Source: Aquibium sp. ELW1220
Lineage (GTDB): Bacteria; Pseudomonadota; Alphaproteobacteria; Rhizobiales; Rhizobiaceae
Length of the DNA stretch: 64,000 nt
Direction: 5' to 3'
Assembly: GCF_030398385.1 (NCBI RefSeq)
Contig: NZ_JAOAOQ010000011.1
Location: 62,001 to 126,000 of the forward strand
Translations under genes and position numbers: made by a program
Notes under the pieces: model-generated
What the model was told of the DNA's origin: nothing
Database searches by the model: none
What the model saw: the letters and a program-made list of their open reading frames with translations, nothing else
Part shown: positions 19,850 to 28,342 of the stretch, one piece after another
Position numbering within the stretch: the first letter of the stretch is position 1
Layout of the letters: every line of letters starts with the position of its first letter

Positions 19850-21750
19850 CCACGATCATCAGCCGTGCCTGGGGGCTAGCGGCGATGGCCGCAGCCGCAA
19901 CCTTCACTCTAATGTCGGCAGGTTTCGCCGAAGAGCCGCCGTCGCTGAAGGAGGCCGTCGAGAGCGGCAAGCTTCCGCCGATGGAGGAGCGGCTGCCGGA
20001 CGTCCCGCGCGTCATCGACATGGCTGCGCACGGCAAGAGCAACGGCGCCTACGGTGGAACGCTCCGGATGCTGATGGCCGATGCCAAGGACATCCGCATG
20101 ATGACGATCTACGGCTATTCGCGCCTGGTCGGCTTCAACGAGCAGCTCGAGATCGTGCCCGACATCCTCGAAAGCTTCGAGGTCGATGAAGGTCGGATCT
20201 TCACCTTCCACCTCCGGCCGGGCCACCGCTGGTCGGACGGCGAGCCCTTCACGGCGGAGGATTTCCGCTACGCCTGGGAAGACGTCGAAACCAACGATGC
20301 CCTGTCGCGCGGCGGCGCCTCGGCGGTGATGCTGGTCGACGGCGAACTGCCGACGTTCGAGGTGCTCGACGAGCTGACCGTCCGCTACACCTGGGCGAAG
20401 CCCAACCCGCAATTCCTGCCGTCGCTGGCCGGGGCGAGCCCGAACTACATCGCCCAGCCGGCGCACTACCTGAAGCAGTTCCACGAGAAATACGTCGCCG
20501 CCGACGAACTCGCCGCCAAGGTGGCGCAGAACGGCTCGCGCGACTGGGTGGCCCTGCACACGGTGAAGGCGCGCGCCTACCGGCCGGAGAACCCCGAGCT
20601 GCCGACGCTCGAGCCGTGGATGAACACCACGCCGCCGCCGGCCGAGCGCTTCGTCTTCAAGCGCAATCCCTATTTCCACCGCGTCGACGGGGAGGGGAAG
20701 CAGTTGCCCTATATCGACGAGGTCTATCTCGGCATCAGCTCGGCCGACATCATTCCGGCCAAGACCGGCACCGGAGACAGCGACCTGCAGGCTCGCTACC
20801 TGCGCTTCGACAATTTCACCTTCCTCAAGGAGTCGAGCGAGCAGCACAAGTTCGACGTCAAGCTCTGGAAGGACGGCACCGGTTCTCAGGTCGCCTACCT
20901 GCCGAACCTCAACGTCGTCGATCCGGTGTGGCGCGAACTCTTCCGCGACGTCCGCTTCCGCCGCGCCCTGTCGCTGGGCATCCATCGCGAGGAGATCAAC
21001 CAGCAGTTCTATTTCGGGCTGGCGCAGCCTGCGGCCAACTCCGTCCTGGAAGGCTCGCCGCTCTACAAGCCGCAATATGCGCAGGCCTACGCGGAGTACG
21101 ACCCGGACAAGGCCAACGCGCTGCTCGACGAGATCGGCCTGAAGCGTGGCGCCGACGGCGTGCGGCTGTTGCCTGACGGGCGGCGCGCCGAACTCATCAT
21201 CGAGATGTCCGGCGGCACCGAGGAGACCGACGTCACGCAGCTTGTGACGGAATACTGGGGCGCGCTCGGCATCAAGGTCTTCTCGCGCGCCATGCAGCTC
21301 GACAACATGCGTCGCCGCTTCCTTTCCGGAGAGACGATGATGTCGGTATGGGCGGGCCTCAATGTCGGTCTCGCAACGCCCGACATGCCGCCCGAGGAAC
21401 TGGCGCCGGTTTCGTCCGTGCAGGGCATCTGGCCGCAATGGGGCCAGTTCCTGGAAACGAACGGCATGGCAGGCGAAAAGATTGACGTTCCGGAGGTCGC
21501 GCGGCTGGCCGAACTCTTCCAGGACTGGCGCGTCTCCTCCACGACCGAGGAACGCACGAAGATCTGGCACGAGATGCTGACGATCTTCACCGACCGGGTC
21601 TACACGATCGGCACGGTGAACGGCGTCCTGCAGCCCGTGGTGGTCCGGAACACGCTGAAGAACGTTCCCGACGAGGGCATCTACGCCTTCTCGCCGGTCA
21701 GCTTCTTCGGCGTCTACATGCCGGACACCTTCTGGTTCGACAAGGAGTAG
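19846..21750 (+). CDS. ABC transporter substrate-binding protein, family 5 (peptide or oligosaccharide)
   Basis: 634 residues, larger than DppA/OppA (about 530). An N-terminal export signal (LAAMAAAATFTLMSAGFAEE) leads to a periplasmic two-lobed protein. Family-5 landmarks are FTFHLRPGHRWSDGEPFTAEDFRYAWEDV, the PYFHRVDGEGKQLPYIDEV block and VRFRRALSLGIHREEIN. The length and the HRVDGEGKQLPYID type of segment also occur in members that carry oligosaccharides, so a peptide substrate should not be assumed. It overlaps the ATPase gene by four bases and is followed after six bases by the first permease. Confidence 0.9.
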   Translation: MTTIISRAWGLAAMAAAATFTLMSAGFAEEPPSLKEAVESGKLPPMEERLPDVPRVIDMAAHGKSNGAYGGTLRMLMADAKDIRMMTIYGYSRLVGFNEQLEIVPDILESFEVDEGRIFTFHLRPGHRWSDGEPFTAEDFRYAWEDVETNDALSRGGASAVMLVDGELPTFEVLDELTVRYTWAKPNPQFLPSLAGASPNYIAQPAHYLKQFHEKYVAADELAAKVAQNGSRDWVALHTVKARAYRPENPELPTLEPWMNTTPPPAERFVFKRNPYFHRVDGEGKQLPYIDEVYLGISSADIIPAKTGTGDSDLQARYLRFDNFTFLKESSEQHKFDVKLWKDGTGSQVAYLPNLNVVDPVWRELFRDVRFRRALSLGIHREEINQQFYFGLAQPAANSVLEGSPLYKPQYAQAYAEYDPDKANALLDEIGLKRGADGVRLLPDGRRAELIIEMSGGTEETDVTQLVTEYWGALGIKVFSRAMQLDNMRRRFLSGETMMSVWAGLNVGLATPDMPPEELAPVSSVQGIWPQWGQFLETNGMAGEKIDVPEVARLAELFQDWRVSSTTEERTKIWHEMLTIFTDRVYTIGTVNGVLQPVVVRNTLKNVPDEGIYAFSPVSFFGVYMPDTFWFDKE

Positions 21751-21756
21751 CGTGCG

Positions 21757-22752
21757 TTGCTGCGCTACATCGCCTATCGCCTTCTGGCCGCGATACCGAC
21801 GCTGTTTCTCATCAGCGCGCTCGTCTTCGTCATCATCGAGTTGCCCCCGGGCGACTATTTCGAAACCTATGTCGCGGAACTGCAGGCGCAGGGCGAGACC
21901 GTCGATCCGAAGAAGATCGAGTACCTCAAGCAGGAGTACGGCTTCGACCAGCCGCTGATCGAGCGGTACTTCACCTGGGTCGGCGGCATGCTCCAGGGCG
22001 ATTTCGGCTATTCCTTCGAATATGAACTGCCGGTCAGCGACGTGGTGGGCAACCGCCTGTGGCTCACCATCCTGGTCTCGACCGTCACGATCATCTTCAC
22101 CTGGCTGATCGCCTTCCCGATCGGCATCTACTCGGCCACGCACCAGTATTCCTGGAGCGACTACGGACTGACCTTCCTCGGGCTGCTCGGGCTGGCCACG
22201 CCCAACTTCCTGCTGGCGCTGATACTGCTCTACTTCGCCAACGTCTGGTTCGGCACGTCGATCGGCCACCTCATGGACGCGGAGTTCATCGACCAGCCGA
22301 TGAGCTGGGCGAAGTTCTCGTCGATGGCCGAGCACATGGTGATCCCGGTGATCGTGATCGGCACGGCCGGCACGGCCGGGATGATCCGCCGCCTGCGCGC
22401 CAATCTGCTCGACGAACTGCAGAAGCAGTACGTGGTGACGGCCCGCGCCAAGGGCGTTCCGCCCACCCGGGCGCTGCTGAAGTATCCGCTGCGCATGTCG
22501 CTCAACTTCTTCATCGCCGACATCGGCTCCATCCTGCCGGCGGTGATTTCCGGTGCGGAGGTCGTCGCCATCGTGCTGTCGCTCGAAACCACGGGTCCTC
22601 TGCTCATCCGCGCGCTCCAGAGCCAGGACATGTATCTTGCAGGCTCCTTCCTGATGTTCCTCGCCACATTGACCGTCATCGGCGTCCTCGTCTCCGACAT
22701 CGCGCTGGCGATCCTCGATCCGCGAATCCGGCTTCAGGGAGGGCGTCGATGA
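21757..22752 (+). CDS. ABC transporter permease, DppB/YejB type, TTG start
   Basis: 331 residues with about six membrane helices, opening with LRYIAYRLLAAIPTLFLISALVFVIIELPPGD, and the EAA loop region YVVTARAKGVPPTRALLKYPLRMSL. It forms the channel with the next permease. No ATG or GTG fits; TTG 21757 lies six bases after the SBP stop, in the same frame, with AAGGAG about nine bases upstream inside the end of the SBP gene. Its stop overlaps the following start by four bases. Confidence 0.9.
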   Translation: MLRYIAYRLLAAIPTLFLISALVFVIIELPPGDYFETYVAELQAQGETVDPKKIEYLKQEYGFDQPLIERYFTWVGGMLQGDFGYSFEYELPVSDVVGNRLWLTILVSTVTIIFTWLIAFPIGIYSATHQYSWSDYGLTFLGLLGLATPNFLLALILLYFANVWFGTSIGHLMDAEFIDQPMSWAKFSSMAEHMVIPVIVIGTAGTAGMIRRLRANLLDELQKQYVVTARAKGVPPTRALLKYPLRMSLNFFIADIGSILPAVISGAEVVAIVLSLETTGPLLIRALQSQDMYLAGSFLMFLATLTVIGVLVSDIALAILDPRIRLQGGRR

Positions 22753-23930
22753 GCACGTCCATCCCGCCGGACGGGGAGGCGATCAGCCACTTCGTCTCGC
22801 AGACGCCGTTCGACCCGCAGGGCGTGGAGAAGCTCTCGCCGGAGCAGGAGAAGGTCTACTTCGCCTCGCAACTGAGGCTGATGTGGTGGAAATTCCGGAA
22901 GCATCGCGCGGCGGTGTGGTCCGGCATCTTCCTGCTGCTGATCTACGCCTCGATCCTGATCAGCGAATTCCTCGCGCCCTACAGCCTCGAGCGGCGCGAC
23001 GTGAAGGCGATCTACATGCCGCCGCAGGGGATTCACCTCTTCCACGAGGGGAGTTTCGTGGGGCCGTTCGTCTATGGCTACGACTACAAGCTCAACATGG
23101 AGACGCTGAAGCGCGAATACGTTCCCGACATGACCGACGTGCAGCCTCTGCGCTTTTTCTGCCAGGGCGACAGCTACCGCTTCTGGGGCGTGATCGAGAG
23201 CAACCTGCACCTGGTCTGCCCGGCCGAGAACGGCTATTTCTACCTGCTCGGAACCGACCGGCTCGGGCGCGACGTTCTCTCGCGCATCATCTACGGCACA
23301 CGCATATCGCTTACCATCGGCCTCATCGGCATCACCGTGTCCTTCCTTCTCGGCATCAGCATCGGCGGCATGGCAGGATATTACGGCGGCTGGATCGACC
23401 ATGTCGTGCAGCGCATCATCGAGGTCCTGCAGAGCCTGCCCAGCATTCCGCTCTGGCTGGCGCTCGCCGCCATCATGCCGGTGACGTGGTCGCCGATCGT
23501 GGTCTATTTCGGCATCACCATCATCCTCGGCCTGATCGACTGGACGGGGCTTGCCCGTGCGGTGCGCTCGAAGCTCCTGTCGCTGCGCGAGGAGGAGTAT
23601 GTGGTCGCGGCCGAACTGATGGGCGCATCGCCGCCGCGCGTCATCTTCCGGCACCTGATCCCGGGCTTCATGAGCCATCTGATCGCATCTGCGACGATCA
23701 CCATCCCGACGATGATTCTCGGCGAGACGGCACTCTCCTTCCTGGGACTCGGCCTGCGGCCGCCGGTCACGAGCTGGGGCGTGCTGCTCAACGAGGCGCA
23801 GAACATCAACGTCGTCGCGCTCTACCCCTGGCTCATCCTGCCGGTGGTGCCGGTCATCCTGGTCATCCTCGCCTTCAACTTCCTCGGCGACGGTCTGCGC
23901 GACGCGGCTGATCCCTATCACGCGACGTGA
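22749..23930 (+). CDS. ABC transporter permease, DppC/YejE type
   Basis: 393 residues. After the first membrane helix (near AAVWSGIFLLLIYASILISEF) there is a long periplasmic insert of about 110 residues, then LLGTDRLGRDVLSRIIYGTRIS and five further helices with the EAA loop YVVAAELMGASPPRVIFRHLIPG. The insert and length follow the YejE-like subgroup more than the 300-residue DppC. ATG 22749 overlaps the previous stop by four bases. It is the last gene of the operon and faces the deacetylase gene, separated by a perfect hairpin. Confidence 0.9.
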   Translation: MSTSIPPDGEAISHFVSQTPFDPQGVEKLSPEQEKVYFASQLRLMWWKFRKHRAAVWSGIFLLLIYASILISEFLAPYSLERRDVKAIYMPPQGIHLFHEGSFVGPFVYGYDYKLNMETLKREYVPDMTDVQPLRFFCQGDSYRFWGVIESNLHLVCPAENGYFYLLGTDRLGRDVLSRIIYGTRISLTIGLIGITVSFLLGISIGGMAGYYGGWIDHVVQRIIEVLQSLPSIPLWLALAAIMPVTWSPIVVYFGITIILGLIDWTGLARAVRSKLLSLREEEYVVAAELMGASPPRVIFRHLIPGFMSHLIASATITIPTMILGETALSFLGLGLRPPVTSWGVLLNEAQNINVVALYPWLILPVVPVILVILAFNFLGDGLRDAADPYHAT

Positions 23931-23934
23931 CGTC

Positions 23935-23959
23935 TGCAGCCGGTCTCGTGCCGGCTGCA
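23935..23959. terminator. Hairpin between convergent genes, probable bidirectional terminator
   Basis: A perfect nine-base-pair stem TGCAGCCGG (23935-23943) / CCGGCTGCA (23951-23959) with a seven-base loop lies in the 39-base gap between the converging permease and deacetylase genes. There is no T-run on either strand, so terminator strength is uncertain. Confidence 0.55.
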
Positions 23960-23969
23960 CATCCAGCGT

Positions 23970-24731
23970 CTATCCCTGCATCGCCGCGCCTGCGGCGATC
24001 AGGGCTTCGGCGCTTTCGAAGGCGAAGCCGCGCTCGTCGGCGAGCCACGCCACCAGTTCGTCCAGCGTCGACCAGGCACGTTCGTCGTGGACGAGATGGT
24101 GGGTGAGGATGCCCAGCGGGGCGCCGCCCTTCTCGCGCGCCTGGACCAGCCGGCGGAGCAGTTCGCCGGCCGTCCAGGCAAGATCGCGGCCGCGCTGACC
24201 TCCGGCCCAGTCCATCACGTCGATCTGGGTATTGAGTTCGGGCAGCGAAGTGCCCTTGCGCTGCCAAGACCATGTCGACAGGCCGGAGAAGCCGATTTCT
24301 TCCAGCCGCGCCGCGACCTCCGGTGCCATCCGGTTCCACGGCGGCACCAGGATGCCGGAGAGCCTGTCGCCGAATAGGCCGAGAAGCCGCGCGCGCCCCT
24401 GAGCAAGTTCTGCAAGGACATCTTCCGCCGGCTGCGCGCCGCCGAGTTCGAGCGACGGCATGCCCTCCGCCGCATTGTTTCGGTGGGAGATGCCATGCTG
24501 GCACGGCCTGACCAGCGGCTCGTCCGCCAGCCGATCTGCCAGCGCCTGCGTCACCCGCGCCGGCACCACGGCGAGCAGCACGGGCGCATTGCGGCGGCGG
24601 GCGAAGCCGATCAGCCGTTCGAGCGCAGGCGTCGGCTCCACGGCGTCGTCGTCGCGCAGCCAGAAGCGCGGCGCAAGCCCGGCGGCGTCCCAGAGCGCCA
24701 GTTCGTCCTCGACGGCGGCGAAGACAGTCAA
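23970..24731 (-). CDS. Polysaccharide deacetylase-family protein, cytoplasmic type
   Basis: 253 residues with no signal peptide or membrane helix. Motif 1 is RFWLRDDDAVEP (Asp catalytic base and metal ligand) and motif 2 is CQHGISHRN, an HxxxH metal pair; a conserved PPWNRMAPE and a late GILTHHLVHDE complete the NodB-fold pattern. These enzymes remove N- or O-acetyl groups from sugars. TTG 24731 is the likely start: it overlaps the glycosyltransferase stop (TTGA) and has GGGGGAGA about eight bases upstream. The frame runs open far upstream, but that part is a shadow of the glycosyltransferase gene. It is the last gene of a five-gene glycan cassette. Confidence 0.85.
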   Translation of the reverse strand: MTVFAAVEDELALWDAAGLAPRFWLRDDDAVEPTPALERLIGFARRRNAPVLLAVVPARVTQALADRLADEPLVRPCQHGISHRNNAAEGMPSLELGGAQPAEDVLAELAQGRARLLGLFGDRLSGILVPPWNRMAPEVAARLEEIGFSGLSTWSWQRKGTSLPELNTQIDVMDWAGGQRGRDLAWTAGELLRRLVQAREKGGAPLGILTHHLVHDERAWSTLDELVAWLADERGFAFESAEALIAAGAAMQG

Positions 24732-25867
24732 GGTGCGGTCTCCCCCGCCGGCCGCGCCGCCACGAGCGGCGACAGCACCGCCTTCAGGGCAGCCGCTGCG
24801 GCGTCCAGGCCATGCTCGCGCGCGACCTTCGCCCGGCCTCCGGCGCCGAGCCGCGCGCGTTCCTGCGGCGAGGCGAGCAGGCGGGCGAGGTCGTCGCGAT
24901 AGTCCGCGACGTCGAATTCGGGGGCGAGCAGACCGCTCTCGTCGTGCGCCACGACCACTGGCACGCCCGTCGTGGCGAAGGCCACCACGGGCAGGCCGGA
25001 TGCCTGCGCTTCCAGATAGGCCACGCCGAAGGCTTCCCGCACGCCGGGCCAGGCGAAGAGATCGGCCCGTTTCATCCAGCCCAGCACCTGGGGATGTGCC
25101 AGGGCGCCGGTGAAGCGCGCGCGCGCGCCGGCAAACGCGAACATGTCCTCCACCTCGCTCCGTCCCGGCCCGTCGCCCACGACGAGCAGCCGCCAGGGCC
25201 GGTCCGGAAGACCGGACAGCGCCTCGGCGAGCAGCCGGTAGGACTCGATCTTGGCACCCGGACGCATCATCCCGACGGCGAGGATCAGCGGCCCGTCGCC
25301 CTCCGCGTCCGCGCCCTGCGGAAGGACGGCATCGGGCAGGTCGGCGAGATCGATGAAGGGCTTCAGGGGCACGATGCTCGACGTGTCCGGCAGGACGCTC
25401 TCCAGATAGGCGCGGTCGGCGGGCTTGAGGCAGAGATTCGCGGCTGCCTGGCGAACAGCTGCCTGCACCACGGCGCGGCCATCCGCCCAGTCGGCGTCGG
25501 TGTCCTGTCGCGTGCGGCAGGCCTCGACGGTCACGTAGGGAATGTCGAGCGCGCGGCAGACCGGCGGGCCGATCCAGTCCGGCGCCTTGCAATAGGGATG
25601 ATAGGTCATCCAGAGCCCTGGCCTCAGCGTCGGCTCGGCCTGCCAGGCTGCCAGCAGCCGTTCGATCTCGCCCTCGCAGCGCGCCTTGCGGTCGAGGAAC
25701 AGCGCTGCCGAGGGGCGCTTCTGGTAGGCGATGGCCTCGCTGGCGACGAAGGGATCGAAACCTGCCAGCGCCAGCGCCTTCAGGAGATTGCGCGCGATCT
25801 CGCGGTCCCCCGAGGGAATCGGGTGGCCGGGCGGCTTCAGCGGCGCATAGAAGGCGATCCTCGTCAT
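24728..25867 (-). CDS. Glycosyltransferase, GT4-like (GT-B fold)
   Basis: 379 residues. The N-terminal Rossmann domain starts RIAFYAPLKPPGHPIPSGDREIARNLLKAL. The C-terminal donor-binding half has LILAVGMMRPGAK, RLLVVGDGPGR and the retaining-enzyme block DLFAWPGVREAFGVAYLEAQASGLPVVA, with the expected E-x7-E spacing. Start ATG 25867 matches the family N-terminus. Its stop overlaps the deacetylase start, and it follows the previous glycosyltransferase by 52 bases. The acceptor sugar is unknown; co-location with a deacetylase suggests an N-acetylated amino sugar. Confidence 0.88.
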   Translation of the reverse strand: MTRIAFYAPLKPPGHPIPSGDREIARNLLKALALAGFDPFVASEAIAYQKRPSAALFLDRKARCEGEIERLLAAWQAEPTLRPGLWMTYHPYCKAPDWIGPPVCRALDIPYVTVEACRTRQDTDADWADGRAVVQAAVRQAAANLCLKPADRAYLESVLPDTSSIVPLKPFIDLADLPDAVLPQGADAEGDGPLILAVGMMRPGAKIESYRLLAEALSGLPDRPWRLLVVGDGPGRSEVEDMFAFAGARARFTGALAHPQVLGWMKRADLFAWPGVREAFGVAYLEAQASGLPVVAFATTGVPVVVAHDESGLLAPEFDVADYRDDLARLLASPQERARLGAGGRAKVAREHGLDAAAAALKAVLSPLVAARPAGETAP

Positions 25868-25919
25868 GAGCGCGACCGTAGCGGTGCGGCCGAGTTGGTC
25901 AAGCCGGGCGCTGCCTGCG

Positions 25920-27080
25920 TCAGGCCGTCGGCTCCTCACCCCGTGCGAGAGCCGCGAGTATCGTGGCGGCTTTGGCCGCGCCGCCGATGTCGAGCATCGA
26001 GCGGTCGGGCGACGGCCCGGCCATCGCACGGTCTATCGCCGCCGCGATCGTCTCAGGCGTCTCGTCCTCGTGGTCGACCGCGATCGCCAGCCCCTTCTGG
26101 TTCATCAGCGCCGCCCGGGTGATCTGTTCGGTCTCGATGCCGTCTGACAGCGGCACGACGACCGCCCGGCATCCTGCGGTGTAGATGTCGGCCGTGGTGT
26201 TGTAGCCGGCACGCGAGATCGACAGCTTCGCGGCCGCGAGTCTCGCCGGCAGGTCGGGGATGAAGCGCTCGAAGGTGACGTTCTCGCCGGCGAGGGCCTC
26301 GAGTTCCGCCCGCTGCGCGGGCGTCGCGGCGAGGCCGGTCAGCACCACCCAGCGCGCGTCCGCGAGCACGGAAAGCCTGCGGGCCTTCAACGCGGCGAGC
26401 AGCAGCCTGTGGCCGAAGGCGCCGCCGCCGACCGACAGGACCACGCCGAAAGCCTCGTCGCCCGTGGCTGGAACGGGCGGCTGCGGCGCGACGATGCCGG
26501 TGTAGCGCAGCTTGCCGGCAATGTCGTCGCCATGCGGGAATGTCTTCTCGATGCGCACAAAGTTCGGGTCGCCATGCACCAGAACGTGGTCGAAGTACCG
26601 GTCGATGATATCGACGACCTCCAGGTCGCGCTCCGGCTTGGCATTCTCCTGAAGGATGTCGCGCACCGACGCCACCACGATCGCCGGGCGTGGCTGGCGC
26701 GCCTTCGCAGCCTCCATCAGCGGCAGAAGCTCGAAGCGCATCTGACGGCGGCCGAAGGGAAAGGCCTCGGTCACCACCACGTCGGGATGAGCCTTCTCGA
26801 AGATGTCGAGCAGAAGGTCGCGGCGGCGGTCCTTGTAGGCGTCGTCGACGGGGTTGCCGTCGCCGTCCTCCAGCCTGTTGAAGACCTCCAGCCCCGCCCG
26901 CACCGGCGGCAGATAGTGGACGCGCGCGTCGGCGACGTCGAGGCCGGGAATCGGCACGCCGCCGAAAACGAGGTCGACTTCGACGCCCTGACCGCGCAGA
27001 GCGCGGACGATGCGCAATGCGCGAAAGACATGGCCGACGCCGACCAAATGCTGGACGTAGAACAGGACGCGCGGGGTCAC
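25920..27080 (-). CDS. Predicted glycosyltransferase, COG4671 / MurG-like GT-B fold
   Basis: 386 residues. Opens with RVLFYVQHLVGVGHVFRALRIVRAL, the HxxRxxxI-type acceptor loop of COG4671-like and MurG-like enzymes. The C-terminal half has LSVGGGAFGHRLLLAAL, then ISRAGYNTTADIYTAGCRAVVVPL and EQITRAALMNQ, the UDP-sugar site of glycosyltransferase family 28. Cytoplasmic or membrane-associated. It overlaps the upstream GT4 gene by four bases. It resembles the first gene of the cassette (28339-29553) in architecture, so the cassette alternates COG4671-like and GT4-like enzymes. Confidence 0.85.
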   Translation of the reverse strand: MTPRVLFYVQHLVGVGHVFRALRIVRALRGQGVEVDLVFGGVPIPGLDVADARVHYLPPVRAGLEVFNRLEDGDGNPVDDAYKDRRRDLLLDIFEKAHPDVVVTEAFPFGRRQMRFELLPLMEAAKARQPRPAIVVASVRDILQENAKPERDLEVVDIIDRYFDHVLVHGDPNFVRIEKTFPHGDDIAGKLRYTGIVAPQPPVPATGDEAFGVVLSVGGGAFGHRLLLAALKARRLSVLADARWVVLTGLAATPAQRAELEALAGENVTFERFIPDLPARLAAAKLSISRAGYNTTADIYTAGCRAVVVPLSDGIETEQITRAALMNQKGLAIAVDHEDETPETIAAAIDRAMAGPSPDRSMLDIGGAAKAATILAALARGEEPTA

Positions 27081-28342
27081 GAGGCTTGCATCTCCCTTGG
27101 CTTGTCGCCGACCAGTCCATTGGCTTCGAAAAGCGCGATCAACTGGCCGATCGTGCCGCGGTGGTCGAAATGGGCATGGACCCGCTCCATCGCGGCGGTG
27201 CCGATGCGGGCGCGCAGGTCGGGCGACCTGATGGCGTCCGCCATGGCGGCCGCCAGTGCCGCGGGATCGTTCGCAGGCACGAGGATGCCGGTACGGCCGT
27301 CGTCGATGAGTTCGGGAATGCCCGAGATCGGCGTCGAGATGCAGGCCAGGCCCTGGCTCTGCGCCTCCACCAGCACGTTCGGCAGGCCGTCCCGGTCGCC
27401 GTCGTCGGCGATGCGGCAGGGGAGGACGAAGAGGTCAGACGCCGCGTAGGCTTCGAGAACCTCGCTCTGGGCTCGCGAGCCGTGGATGGCGACGCGTTCG
27501 GCAAGCCCCAGCCGCTCGACCTGCGCCTTCAGATCGTCGGCCAGTTCGCCGCCACCGACGTGGGTCCACTGCCAGGACAGATCGTGCGGCAGGAGGGCCA
27601 GCGCATCTGCCAGCGTGTCCAGCCCCTTCTTGGCAACCGCCCGCCCGACGGAGAGGATGCGGACGGGATCGGCCGCGTCGGCACCATCGCGCCGCGAAGG
27701 GTCGCGCCGGGGCATCGGAAAGCGGGCGAGGTCGATGCCGTGATAGACCAGCGCGACCTTCGCGGCATCGGGCGACAGGTCCTTCAGATGGCGTGCGCCG
27801 CCCGCCGTGCAGGTGACGGTCCAGGCGGCCGCCGCGAGCTTTTCGGACAGTTCCCAGTCCGGCGACGTCCAGATGTCCTTGGCGTGGGCGGACGCGCTCC
27901 AGGCGATGCCGGTCATCTCGCTGGAGTAGCGCGCGACCGAGGACGGCGTGTGGATGAAATGGCTGTAGATCCAGCGCGCCCCCGCCGGGCACTCGGCCGC
28001 CAGAACGAGCGCCTGGCCGAAACGGCGGATGCGGTTGCGGGTGGCGTCGCGCGACAGGTCCTTCAGCCAGTGGCGGACGGCCTTGCCGTAGCCAGGCAGC
28101 CGGCGGACCTTCCACCAGGCCTTCAGCACCCGCACCGGTTCGTCGTGCAGATACTCCGGAAGGTAGGTGACCGGAGCCCGGATCTCGTCGTTGATGGGGT
28201 GGCGTTTCCTGTCCGTCGGGTGGCGCAGCGAGACGAGGCGCAGGTCATAGCCGGCGCGTTCCAACTCCAGCAGTTCCTGCGCAATGAAGGTCTCCGACAG
28301 GCGCGGATATCCCTTCAGCACGACGACGATGACAGGCTTCAT
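27077..28342 (-). CDS. Glycosyltransferase, GT4-like (GT-B fold)
   Basis: 421 residues. The N-terminus VIVVVLKGYPRLSETFIAQELLEL is typical of GT4 colanic-acid or exopolysaccharide enzymes (PRLSETF motif). The C-terminal domain has RILSVGRAVAKKGLDTLADAL and the retaining block LPNVLVEAQSQGLACISTPISGIPELI. ATG 28342 fits the family start and overlaps the upstream stop by four bases (ATGA). The frame extends to 28669 only by chance. It lies between the two COG4671-like genes of the cassette. Confidence 0.9.
   Translation of the reverse strand: MKPVIVVVLKGYPRLSETFIAQELLELERAGYDLRLVSLRHPTDRKRHPINDEIRAPVTYLPEYLHDEPVRVLKAWWKVRRLPGYGKAVRHWLKDLSRDATRNRIRRFGQALVLAAECPAGARWIYSHFIHTPSSVARYSSEMTGIAWSASAHAKDIWTSPDWELSEKLAAAAWTVTCTAGGARHLKDLSPDAAKVALVYHGIDLARFPMPRRDPSRRDGADAADPVRILSVGRAVAKKGLDTLADALALLPHDLSWQWTHVGGGELADDLKAQVERLGLAERVAIHGSRAQSEVLEAYAASDLFVLPCRIADDGDRDGLPNVLVEAQSQGLACISTPISGIPELIDDGRTGILVPANDPAALAAAMADAIRSPDLRARIGTAAMERVHAHFDHRGTIGQLIALFEANGLVGDKPREMQAS

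Noticed and set aside
19909-22335. 808-codon minus-strand frame opposite the binding protein and permease
   Set aside because: Antisense shadow with no domain pattern; the plus strand encodes recognised transporter proteins.
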